Source: Anaerolineae bacterium (GTDB taxonomy: Bacteria; Chloroflexota; Anaerolineae; Aggregatilineales; Phototrophicaceae). From it: a stretch of DNA of 50,980 bases. The stretch's first letter is position 1. Every line of letters begins with the position of its first letter. A program made the translations under genes and the position numbers. Where the stretch lies: assembly GCA_025454525.1 (NCBI GenBank), contig JALOOG010000017.1, positions 1-50,980 on the forward strand. Reading direction: 5' to 3'. Below the pieces are notes generated by a model, which searched no databases, was not told the origin of the DNA, and was given only the letters and a program-made list of their open reading frames with translations. Positions 1-7,981 of the stretch are shown in pieces.

Positions 1-1080
1 CGGTTGCGGGGTTGGCACAGGTGGCGGGTTGCCCTGAAACCCTTGACTCGGACGCGCTCCATATCCCGGATTTGGCACAGGGGCATCCGGCGCAATGTTA
101 TAGCGTTGGGTTGGCATTGCAGGCGGCGGAGGCGGTGCTTGAGTCGGGGCTGAAACTGGGGCCGGTGGGACTTGTGGACGCGGTTGGGTTTGTGGCAAGG
201 TTTGTGGCGGAGGTGGGGCCATATTCGCGGTGCGATCATTCCCCCGTTCACGATAAGCGCTTAACACTTGCCCCAACTGATCGGCGATCCGAAAGCGATC
301 GGAAGGCTCTTTGCTCATGGCCCGTTGCACGATCAACGCCAATTCTTGCGGCACATTGGGATTAAATTCAGTCACTGACGGAATCCGCTCTTTGATATGT
401 GCCATAGCAAGGTCTTGTTGCGTTTGACCCATGTACGGGACGCGCCCAGTCAACATCTCAAACAACACGATCCCGATCGAATACACATCCGCTGAAGCGG
501 TCGGTTTTTCACCGCGTGCTTGTTCTGGCGCAAAGTAATGTGGACTCCCCCACACCACGCTTTCTTTTTGTTGCGGTTGGGTATCGCTTAAGGCTTGCGC
601 GATGCCGAAATCGGTCATCTTGACCGTTTGATCTTTGGTCAAGAGGATATTTTGCGGTTTAATGTCCGCATGGACGATACCCGCTCGATGCGCGTAACCG
701 ATCCCGGCACACACTTGGATTCCGAACGTTAGCGCTTGATCCACATTGAGCGCGCCTTGTGTACGGATCAACTTTTTCAGGTCTTGCCCTTCCACAAATT
801 CCATCACGATGTAATGGGTTTTGCGTCCATGCACATCGACATCCGTCCCAACATCATGTACGGTGACGATGTTGGGATGCGCTAGATTGGCGATCGCCCG
901 CGCTTCATTCTGAAACCGTGTGATAAACATGGGATCGCTGGTCATACTTGGACGTAAGATCTTGACGGCCACTACCCGCCCCAGCGCGATGTCAGTTGCT
1001 TTATAGACGACAGCCATTCCCCCAGAAGCGTATTGGGTCATGAGCCGATAGCGCCCGTTCAGAATCGTTTCCCCAGCCAT
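1..1080 (-). CDS. Serine/threonine protein kinase, C-terminus cut by window edge
   Basis: The minus strand reads open from an ATG at 1080 to the left edge (360 codons), so the C-terminus is missing. It is a Hanks-type (PknB-like) cytoplasmic kinase domain of about 280 residues: glycine-rich loop near residues 19-22, VAVK lysine near 40, catalytic loop HADIKPQN near 138-145, DFG near 157-159, and a WGSPHYFAPEQ activation/P+1 region. The HRD arginine is replaced by Ala (HAD). After the kinase comes a Pro/Gln-rich linker (residues about 285-360), as in kinases that go on to a membrane or sensor region, which is not visible here. It lies 52 bp downstream of the dGTPase gene on the same strand and may be cotranscribed. 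Substrates cannot be inferred. Confidence 0.93.
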   Translation of the reverse strand, partial: MAGETILNGRYRLMTQYASGGMAVVYKATDIALGRVVAVKILRPSMTSDPMFITRFQNEARAIANLAHPNIVTVHDVGTDVDVHGRKTHYIVMEFVEGQDLKKLIRTQGALNVDQALTFGIQVCAGIGYAHRAGIVHADIKPQNILLTKDQTVKMTDFGIAQALSDTQPQQKESVVWGSPHYFAPEQARGEKPTASADVYSIGIVLFEMLTGRVPYMGQTQQDLAMAHIKERIPSVTEFNPNVPQELALIVQRAMSKEPSDRFRIADQLGQVLSAYRERGNDRTANMAPPPPQTLPQTQPRPQVPPAPVSAPTQAPPPPPAMPTQRYNIAPDAPVPNPGYGARPSQGFQGNPPPVPTPQP

Positions 1081-1132
1081 GCAGATCCTTTCACCACCGT
1101 TTTCTAAAATCTTACCTCAATTTTACAGCACA

Positions 1133-2284
1133 TTAGGGGCGCGTCAAAGGATCGAACAAGCGCCGATGTTCTAACAAGGCCTCACGATCGGTCATGCTGG
1201 CGATATAATCGGCTACAATGCGATAGGGGTCTTGTGTGGAGAGTTGTGTGCGATATTCGGTGGGCAGTTGACGCGGCTCTTTGACGTAACTGTTAAAAAT
1301 ATCGCTAATAAAATGTTCTGCCCGTTGCGACATCCGCACAATCCGAAAGTGGTAGTACATATTCTCATATAAAAATTGTTTCAAGGCGCGATTCTGCTCT
1401 TTAAAGATCGGGCTATGTGTCACGACATTTTCATGATGGGTCTGAATATCCATCGGGGATAACGGGTTCAAGTCTGCTAATTTTTCGGAGGTGGCTTGTA
1501 ACACATCATCCACCTGCATCCCGATCTGTTCGCGGATAAAACGGTGTCGTGTCACCTCATCCAAGGTTCCTCCTTGCCATGCGATTCGCTCACACAATGT
1601 CCGCCAGATCGCTAATTGACTTAACTGCTCTGGGGTGAGGATCCCTGCTTGTAGGCCATCATCAATATCGTGCGCGTTATAGGCCAGATCATCGGAAATG
1701 TTGGCGATTTGGGCCTCTAAGCTACCGCGGGTGTCCGCTTGTATCCCTTTGATTGTTGACCAGTTAAAATGAGTTTCGTGTTTTGCGATCCCCTCTAATG
1801 ACTCAAAAGTGAGATTTAGTCCTTTCCATCCAACATAGCGTCGCTCTAATTCGGTGACGACTCGATAACTCTGATGATTGTGGTTAAAGCCGCCATGTTC
1901 GCTCATCAAACGGTCTAGGATATGCTCCCCCGCGTGTCCAAAGGGGGGATGACCGAGGTCATGTGCTAGACAGATCACCTCGACCAGATCCTCATTCGCC
2001 CCTAAGGCGCGTGCGATTGTGCGTCCAATTTGGGCCACTTCCAAGGTATGGGTTAAGCGGGTGCGATAATAATCACCAGCATCGTTGACGAATACTTGGG
2101 TTTTGTATTCTAACCGCCGAAAGGCCGCCGAATGCACGATTCGATCGCGATCGCGTTGAAAGGCGGTGCGATATTCCGGCTCATGGTCATGATGAAAGCG
2201 CCCCCGACTATCCCGACTGCACAACGCATAGGAATGTAAATTGCGTAGTTCTAATTCTTCTAACTGTTGACGAGTGTTGATCAT
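1133..2284 (-). CDS. dgt: dGTP triphosphohydrolase-like HD-domain protein
   Basis: A 383-residue HD-superfamily protein that hydrolyses dNTPs to nucleoside and triphosphate. The metal-binding HD signature is clear: HTLEVAQ supplies the first His, AHDLGHPPFGHAGE the HD pair and following His residues, and DDLAYNAHDIDD the distal Asp. The length fits the short dGTPase-like branch rather than the roughly 500-residue E. coli Dgt. I chose ATG at 2284 because a G-rich Shine-Dalgarno (GGGGGGAAG) sits just upstream; an in-frame TTG five codons earlier falls before that site. The product probably controls dNTP pools. The kinase gene follows on the same strand. Confidence 0.92.
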   Translation of the reverse strand: MINTRQQLEELELRNLHSYALCSRDSRGRFHHDHEPEYRTAFQRDRDRIVHSAAFRRLEYKTQVFVNDAGDYYRTRLTHTLEVAQIGRTIARALGANEDLVEVICLAHDLGHPPFGHAGEHILDRLMSEHGGFNHNHQSYRVVTELERRYVGWKGLNLTFESLEGIAKHETHFNWSTIKGIQADTRGSLEAQIANISDDLAYNAHDIDDGLQAGILTPEQLSQLAIWRTLCERIAWQGGTLDEVTRHRFIREQIGMQVDDVLQATSEKLADLNPLSPMDIQTHHENVVTHSPIFKEQNRALKQFLYENMYYHFRIVRMSQRAEHFISDIFNSYVKEPRQLPTEYRTQLSTQDPYRIVADYIASMTDREALLEHRRLFDPLTRP

Positions 2285-2374
2285 CGTCTTCCCCCCCAAA
2301 ATGCAAACATTATTGAGCGCCGCTTACTGCCGCACTTTCACATTTTATCTGTGCTGCTGAATCTCTGCTGAATG

Positions 2375-2383
2375 TGTTATAAT
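2375..2383 (+). promoter_or_regulatory. Putative extended -10 promoter for the coiled-coil gene
   Basis: TGTTATAAT at 2375-2383 is a perfect TATAAT with the TGn extension, 39 bp before the ATG at 2422. The -35 position (about 2355-2360) is poor, as is usual for extended -10 promoters. Assigned by consensus only. Confidence 0.5.
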
Positions 2384-2421
2384 CACTCCGAAAGTTAGAA
2401 TTTAGGTCTAGGAATAGCTTT

Positions 2422-3624
2422 ATGGACGTTAATCAACTTGCCCGTTTGATCGAATGGCTAGACGAAGAGCGCCGACGCGATAAGGCCAACATCGCCACTT
2501 TAGAACAACGTTTAACACAACAGCAAGAGGTCATCGACGGCTTGCAACGGCGGGTGAACAGCGTCGAATCGGATCAAACGGTCATGCGAGGGCAATTTGT
2601 CCCCTCTGGGCGCGAACTTGACCTCCAAGAACAGATGCGTCGTGAAATGCGCCAAATGATCGAACAGATTGAGGCAAAACGGTTAACAGCCGAACGTGAG
2701 TCCGAACGTCGTGCCGAATTGGCCCGCGAAAACATCATGCGGCCGGTGCGTGAACTGGAAGAGCGCCTCGGTAGTGTGGCGAAACAAACCGGCGAAATGC
2801 CCGTTTTGCAATTAGATCGCGAACGCACTGGCACGGCAGTGATGATCCTGCAACAGAAGGTCGATGATCTGTTTAAAAAGTTAGATGAACCGGATCGGCG
2901 CTTGGCCTTTTTGGAAGAACAACGACGCGGTGATGCCCGTCGGCTCTCGGAAATTGAAACCGAGATCCCTGAACTTAAGAAAAACATCGAAAATGTGCGC
3001 CCCAAAGTCACCTTGATCGAAGACCTCGCGATCCGTAATGAACGTCGGATTCAAGAAGTGGGTAACGGAGATCGTGAACGGCGTGAACAGATCCAACAAT
3101 TCATTGACCAACAAACCTTGATGTTACAACAACGCGATCAACAGATCGAAGCCTTGCTTAAAAAATTCGGCTCACAAGACGATGTGATGCAACGCAATAT
3201 CGATCGATTCGAGTCATGGGAAGAAACACATCGTGCGATGCGTGCGGTGATCGATGATTTTAACCGTATTGGGGATCGTTTAGAACGTCGGATCAATGAA
3301 GTGGCCGAAATGCAACGGTTAAGCGAGGAACGCTTCCGTCAAGAGTGGAACAGTTGGCGCACCGATGATCAAAAACGTTGGAAACAATTCACACTTTCCA
3401 ATGATGAAGTGTGGCGTAGCCATGACAAAGATTTTGAGCGCTTTGTCAATCGGGTCAATGAGATGATCGAAGCGTTAAAACCCGTTGAGGATAGCATTGA
3501 GCGTCTATGGAAGTTGGAGCGTGAACGCGCCCAACTCTACCGGGAACGCTATCAAGCATTGCTCATGGAATATGACAAGGCGACACCGATCCCGCCGACT
3601 CCCAACGGAAACGGGAATTATTGA
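2422..3624 (+). CDS. Long coiled-coil protein of unknown function
   Basis: The 400-residue product is strongly charged and almost entirely heptad-like, rich in Glu, Arg, Gln and Leu from about residue 10 to 375. There is no signal peptide, membrane segment or cysteine pattern, so it should be a cytoplasmic rod. The tail is short and Pro/Asn/Gly-rich (about 388-400). I recognise no catalytic motif. A structural or scaffolding role, for example SMC-like or cell-shape related, is only a guess from composition. The gene stands alone between divergent dgt and convergent mutS, with its own promoter-like element and a hairpin after the stop. Confidence 0.85.
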   Translation: MDVNQLARLIEWLDEERRRDKANIATLEQRLTQQQEVIDGLQRRVNSVESDQTVMRGQFVPSGRELDLQEQMRREMRQMIEQIEAKRLTAERESERRAELARENIMRPVRELEERLGSVAKQTGEMPVLQLDRERTGTAVMILQQKVDDLFKKLDEPDRRLAFLEEQRRGDARRLSEIETEIPELKKNIENVRPKVTLIEDLAIRNERRIQEVGNGDRERREQIQQFIDQQTLMLQQRDQQIEALLKKFGSQDDVMQRNIDRFESWEETHRAMRAVIDDFNRIGDRLERRINEVAEMQRLSEERFRQEWNSWRTDDQKRWKQFTLSNDEVWRSHDKDFERFVNRVNEMIEALKPVEDSIERLWKLERERAQLYRERYQALLMEYDKATPIPPTPNGNGNY

Positions 3625-3635
3625 TCGAGGATGTT

Positions 3636-3661
3636 ACCCCTAAACCTCAAGGATTAGGGGT
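3636..3661. terminator. Hairpin between convergent genes
   Basis: ACCCCTAA (3636-3643) pairs perfectly with TTAGGGGT (3654-3661), between the coiled-coil stop at 3624 and the mutS stop at 3673. There is no long T tract on either strand. It may serve as a weak bidirectional terminator. Confidence 0.5.
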
Positions 3662-3672
3662 CTTAGCCATTC

Positions 3673-6297
3673 TTACACGCTATCCGCCAAACGTTTTAAT
3701 TCATACAACTTGGTCAACGCTTCGATCGGACTCAATTCATCCACTTTTAGCTCACTTAAGGCCTTCAACGCTGGATTGGTGGTGGAGGACTGAAACATAT
3801 TCAGTTGTTGGGGTTTATCTTTATCCGGTTTCGGGCGTTTTTCGGAAAGTGGTCGAAAATCCCCGCTCTGATTTTCCAAGTGTTGAAGAAGTTCACGGGC
3901 GCGTTCTACCACAGGTTTCGGCATACCGGCTAATTGTGCGACATGCACCCCATAGCTGCGATCTGCTCCCCCGGTGACCACTTTGTGTAAAAACACGATC
4001 TCATCATGCTCTTCGGTGACTGCGACATTGTAATTGTGGGTGCGAGGCAAGACGTTCGGTAATTCGGTCAATTCATGGTAATGGGTTGCGAACAGCGTGC
4101 GACAATTGAGGCGGGGATTATTGTGGATATATTCGATCACGGCCCGCGCAATCGCTAGGCCGTCATAGGTAGATGTCCCACGGCCGACTTCATCAAGAAT
4201 CAACAAGCTACGTTTGGTGCTACCAGAGAGTAAACGGGCGGTTTCGACCATTTCGACCATAAAGGTACTTTGTCCGGCGTGGATCTCATCTTGTGCGCCA
4301 ATGCGGGCAAAAATGCGATCTACCACCCCGATCACCGCTTCATCAGCCGGGACAAAACTGCCAATTTGAGCCAATAAGGTGATAATCGCCACTTGACGGA
4401 TATAAGTGGATTTACCGGACATATTCGGCCCGGTGATGATATGAATCCGCGAATGGGTGTCAAAATCGGTGTCATTCGAGACATAACGCGCTCCGGCTTC
4501 TAACAATTTTTCGACCACTGGATGTCGTCCATCGCGGATCAGTAAACGATCATCCGTGGTCAAAATCGGACGGCTATACCCTTCCCGTACTGCAACTTCG
4601 GCTAACGAAAGAAACGCATCAATATGCGCGATTGTGCGTGAGACTTGGATGATACGTTGGGCATATTGGTTTAATTGTTCGCACACTTCTTGAAACAAGC
4701 GCCGTTCCACCGATAGGATCTGTTCTTCTGCATTCAAAACCAGTGATTCGTATTCTTTCAGTTCTGGGGTGATGTAACGCTCCGCATTGACCAAAGTCTG
4801 CTTACGGATGTAATCGGCTGGGATCTTGGTGGCATGAGCATGGGTGATCTCGATGTAATACCCGAATACTTTGTTAAAACCGACTTTGAGCGATCCAATT
4901 CCCGAACGTTCCCGTTCTTTCGGTTCCAGTTGCGCGATCCATTCTCGCGCATGTTGACTCGCTTGGATAATCGAGTCTAATTCTTCAGAAAAGCCAGAGC
5001 GGATTGTGCCGATATGATTCAAAACCGTAGGCGCTTGATCATCAATCGCGCTTTGGATTAAATCACAGACTTCTTGACAGGGATCAAGGTGCTTCAATAA
5101 GGTATTAAATGCCGGAAGGCGCTCTAACAATGTATGTAATTCGGGGATCACACACAGACTCTGACGCAACGCCAACAGATCACGCGGGTTCGCCCGTCCG
5201 ATGATCAAACGATTGGCAAGGCGTTCAATATCGGCGACCTGTTTCAAGGGTTCGCGTAGGGTTTGACGATGCGCTTCATCTTTGGTGAGCGCTTCTACGG
5301 CGTTTAAACGGGCATTGAGCGGTTGCAAATCTAACAGGGGTTGGGTGATCCAAGTATGGAGCAACCGTGCGCCCATTGCCGTGACGGTGCGATCTAACAC
5401 CCCTAGCAGACTGCCGCGGGTTTTGCGGGCGCGCAGTGTTTCGGTGAGTTCTAGATTGCGGCGGGTGAAGTGATCTAAGACCATAAAATGCGCGGTGGAG
5501 TAACTTTGTAGGCTGACCAGTTGTGCCAAGTTACCCCGTTGTGTGGAGTAGAGATACTGTAAGATGGCACCAGCAGCACTGATAGCAAACGGTTGATCCT
5601 CTAAACCGAAACTTTGTAGGGTTTTGATTTTAAAATGGCGTAATAAGCTGTCTTGGGCGGTTGTAAATTCAAAGTGCCAATCTTCATACGCGGTGAGATG
5701 ACTGCCATTCGGCAAAGATGCGCCTCGTTGCGCCCAAGAAGTCGGCATCAAGACTTCACGCGGGGTCAAACGTGCTAACTCTTCTAAGACCAATAAGCCG
5801 ACATTTTCGCCAATCAATTGTGTGGCGCAAAATTCCCCTGTCGTAATATCCGCATAGGCGATCCCGGCCGTTTGCCATTCGCCCTTTTCGACATCACCCA
5901 CTGGAAAGACGGCTAACAAATAATTCGGGCGATTTTGGGTTAACATTTCGGGTTCGATGACCGTCCCCGGTGTCAACACCCGGGTGACTTCGCGATCGAC
6001 CGGCCCCCGCCCATCGGGTTCAGTCATCTGATCGCAAATGGCGACATGATACCCGCGTTCGATCAGTTTCGCGATATACCCTTCGGCCGCATGATGCGGA
6101 ATACCAGCCATAGGGGTTTTTTCACCTTCTTTGCTAAAACTACGGGAGGTTAAGGTGATGTCAAGTTCGCGGGCGGCGATCTCTGCGTCTTGATCAAACA
6201 TCTCGTAAAAATCTCCCATGCGAAACATCAAAATGGAGTCGGGATGTTGTGCTTTGATGTCTAAATATTGTTGACGAACGGGTGTTACGCGCATCAT
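3673..6297 (-). CDS. mutS: DNA mismatch repair protein MutS
   Basis: The 874-residue MutS recognises mismatches and small loops and starts methyl-independent mismatch repair with MutL. The N-terminal mismatch-binding domain has the GDFYEMF motif that carries the Phe-X-Glu wedge (near residues 28-34). The C-terminal ATPase has Walker A GPNMSGKST, Walker B LLILDEVGRGTSTYDG, and the signature region ATHYHELTEL. The length is normal for MutS1, so this is the repair enzyme and not MutS2. Start ATG at 6297; a second in-frame ATG follows at once. No mutL is present in the window. It converges on the coiled-coil gene. Confidence 0.98.
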   Translation of the reverse strand: MMRVTPVRQQYLDIKAQHPDSILMFRMGDFYEMFDQDAEIAARELDITLTSRSFSKEGEKTPMAGIPHHAAEGYIAKLIERGYHVAICDQMTEPDGRGPVDREVTRVLTPGTVIEPEMLTQNRPNYLLAVFPVGDVEKGEWQTAGIAYADITTGEFCATQLIGENVGLLVLEELARLTPREVLMPTSWAQRGASLPNGSHLTAYEDWHFEFTTAQDSLLRHFKIKTLQSFGLEDQPFAISAAGAILQYLYSTQRGNLAQLVSLQSYSTAHFMVLDHFTRRNLELTETLRARKTRGSLLGVLDRTVTAMGARLLHTWITQPLLDLQPLNARLNAVEALTKDEAHRQTLREPLKQVADIERLANRLIIGRANPRDLLALRQSLCVIPELHTLLERLPAFNTLLKHLDPCQEVCDLIQSAIDDQAPTVLNHIGTIRSGFSEELDSIIQASQHAREWIAQLEPKERERSGIGSLKVGFNKVFGYYIEITHAHATKIPADYIRKQTLVNAERYITPELKEYESLVLNAEEQILSVERRLFQEVCEQLNQYAQRIIQVSRTIAHIDAFLSLAEVAVREGYSRPILTTDDRLLIRDGRHPVVEKLLEAGARYVSNDTDFDTHSRIHIITGPNMSGKSTYIRQVAIITLLAQIGSFVPADEAVIGVVDRIFARIGAQDEIHAGQSTFMVEMVETARLLSGSTKRSLLILDEVGRGTSTYDGLAIARAVIEYIHNNPRLNCRTLFATHYHELTELPNVLPRTHNYNVAVTEEHDEIVFLHKVVTGGADRSYGVHVAQLAGMPKPVVERARELLQHLENQSGDFRPLSEKRPKPDKDKPQQLNMFQSSTTNPALKALSELKVDELSPIEALTKLYELKRLADSV

Positions 6298-6355
6298 TGG
6301 TCTAGGCTTTCTGTTTTTACGCTAATCGGGTCTATTTTAGCACGCACGGTCTAAA

Positions 6356-6384
6356 TCGACATTGGCTTTTTTCGTTGCTATACT
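6356..6384 (+). promoter_or_regulatory. Sigma-70-type promoter for the aminotransferase gene
   Basis: TCGACA (6356-6361), a 17-bp spacer and TATACT (6379-6384) lie in the divergent mutS/aminotransferase gap and point at the ATG at 6426. The transcript would start near 6391, leaving a short leader with GAGGGAAA as ribosome-binding site. Confidence 0.55.
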
Positions 6385-6425
6385 TACACAAAATTAAACA
6401 CAAGGATGAGTGAGGGAAACCTTTT

Positions 6426-7799
6426 ATGCCCACCATGGAACATGGTTTTATTTTTCGTGATCCAAGCGAAAAATCGCGTGAAATCGTCAAGCGTGATGTT
6501 CAACTGCTCTCCCCTTCTTACACCCGTTCGTATGGTTTTGTGATGAGTCATGGCAAAGGGGCCGAAGTCTGGGACATAGACGGGAATTATTACATCGATT
6601 TCGCGGCCGGCATCGCGGTGTTAGCGACCGGACACGCGCACCCCAAGATCATTGACGCGATCCGCGCTCAAGCAGAACAATATGTGCATATCGGTGCAAC
6701 GGATTTTTTCTGTCCGCAACAGATCAAATTAGGCAGTAAACTTCGTGAGATCACACCGATTCATAACGCCGCCCACCCCGAAGATAAAATGATCTATTTT
6801 TGTAACTCTGGTACAGAAGCGGTTGAGGCTGCATTAAAATTGGCGCGTTACCGCGAAAATCGCAAGTACATCATCGGTTTTTACGGCGGTTTTCACGGTC
6901 GCACCATGGGATCGTTATCGGTGACGGCTAGTAAAGCGATCCAACGTGAAGAATATTCCTATATCCCCGGTGGTGTGGAGCATGTCCCCTTCCCCGGACG
7001 CGCTTTTAGTGAGCGCGCTAAACAAGACTCGTGGGATTGGGGCGATGTGGTGATGTTTATTGAGCAGTTTGTGATCAAGCGCAAATTGCCGGGAGATGAG
7101 ATCGCCGCGATCATCGTAGAACCGATTCAAGGTGAAGGCGGGTATGTGTTACCGCGTGATGACTTTTTCCCCAAGCTACGCAAATTGTGTGATAAGTATG
7201 GCATTTTGTTGATCGTTGATGAGATTCAATCCGGCATGGGACGCACCGGTAAATGGTGGGCGGTAGAATATGAAGGGGTTCAACCGGATATTGTCTGTAC
7301 CGCAAAAGGGTTAGGATCGGGTTTTCCGATCGGCGCGATCATCACCCATAAAGACATCATGGGTAAATGGGTTCCTGGGGCACATGCCAGCACATTCGGC
7401 GGGAATCCGGTCGCGTGCGCGGCAGCTAATGCCACGATCGAATTGATCGAAAGCGAAGGGTTGTTACAGCATGTCACTGACTTAGGTGATTATACCCTCA
7501 ATCGGTTAACACAATTCCGTCGTGATCATCCGTCGATTGTGCGCCTTGAAGGCCGCGGTTTGATGATCGGGGTGGAGTTTGGTGGCGCACAAGGTCAACC
7601 GCTTTCTCAATTCCGGGATGAAGTGGTCAATCAATGTTATTTAGACGGCTTAATCACGTTAGGTTGTGGGTCAAGTGCGATGCGGATCGCGCCACCACTG
7701 ATGATCAGTCGTGAATTGATGGAACAAGGTTTAGATATTCTGGAACGTGCGATCGCGATTGTGGAAGAAAATCACGCGGAGCTATTTGAACACGCTTAA
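6426..7799 (+). CDS. Class-III PLP aminotransferase (4-aminobutyrate/acetylornithine type)
   Basis: A 457-residue fold-type-I PLP enzyme that moves an amino group from an omega- or alpha-amine donor to a 2-oxo acid. Family landmarks are FCNSGTEAVEAALKLAR (phosphate and cofactor contacts), GFYGGFHGRTMGSLS, PIQGEGGY, the Asp of LLIVDEIQSGMGRTG that contacts the PLP nitrogen, the Schiff-base lysine in CTAKGLGSGFPIGA, and STFGGNPVACAAA. Architecture and length match GabT and related omega-aminotransferases. The exact substrate cannot be read from sequence, so no symbol is given. GAGGGAAA precedes the ATG. A strong hairpin follows the stop, so it is probably monocistronic. Confidence 0.93.
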   Translation: MPTMEHGFIFRDPSEKSREIVKRDVQLLSPSYTRSYGFVMSHGKGAEVWDIDGNYYIDFAAGIAVLATGHAHPKIIDAIRAQAEQYVHIGATDFFCPQQIKLGSKLREITPIHNAAHPEDKMIYFCNSGTEAVEAALKLARYRENRKYIIGFYGGFHGRTMGSLSVTASKAIQREEYSYIPGGVEHVPFPGRAFSERAKQDSWDWGDVVMFIEQFVIKRKLPGDEIAAIIVEPIQGEGGYVLPRDDFFPKLRKLCDKYGILLIVDEIQSGMGRTGKWWAVEYEGVQPDIVCTAKGLGSGFPIGAIITHKDIMGKWVPGAHASTFGGNPVACAAANATIELIESEGLLQHVTDLGDYTLNRLTQFRRDHPSIVRLEGRGLMIGVEFGGAQGQPLSQFRDEVVNQCYLDGLITLGCGSSAMRIAPPLMISRELMEQGLDILERAIAIVEENHAELFEHA

Positions 7800-7825
7800 C
7801 CTTGCGTTGATAATGGGTTTTCCAT

Positions 7826-7855
7826 GGCGGTGTGAGGTCATTTGATCACACCGCC
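7826..7855 (+). terminator. Terminator hairpin after the aminotransferase gene
   Basis: GGCGGTGTGA (7826-7835) and TCACACCGCC (7846-7855) form a perfect 10-bp stem with a 10-nt loop, followed by CTTATTT. It sits 26 bp after the stop codon. Confidence 0.75.
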
Positions 7856-7857
7856 CT

Positions 7858-7981
7858 TATTTGAGGATGTTATGACGGATAATTTCGGTATTTGAGGATG
7901 TTACCGGATAATTTCGGTATTTGAGGATATCATGACGGATAAATTCGGTATTTGAGGATGTTATGACGGATAAACGTTCGG
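7858..7981 (+). repeat. Four tandem copies of a translation-start region (about 31 bp each)
   Basis: Copies lie at 7858-7888, 7889-7917, 7918-7948 and 7949-7981. Each starts TATTTGAGGAT and continues into a GACGGATAA- or CCGGATAA-like stretch ending TTCGG. The last copy contains the real ribosome-binding site and ATG of the S9 peptidase. Copies 1 and 3 keep RBS and ATG and encode seven-codon ORFs (7872-7895, MTDNFGI; 7932-7955, MTDKFGI), each ending at a TGA that overlaps the GAGG of the next copy. Copy 2 has lost its ATG through a small deletion. Confidence 0.9.

Noticed and set aside
12-365. Plus-strand ORF at the left edge
   Set aside because: It lies antisense to the clear Ser/Thr kinase frame and its composition is the complement of the kinase Pro/Gln-rich linker.
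2574-3114. Minus-strand ORFs inside the coiled-coil gene
   Set aside because: Arg/Ser-rich shadows typical of the complement of a Glu/Arg coiled coil; no start signals.
3621-3977. Plus-strand ORF after the coiled-coil gene
   Set aside because: It overlaps the mutS C-terminus antisense and has no RBS or family match.
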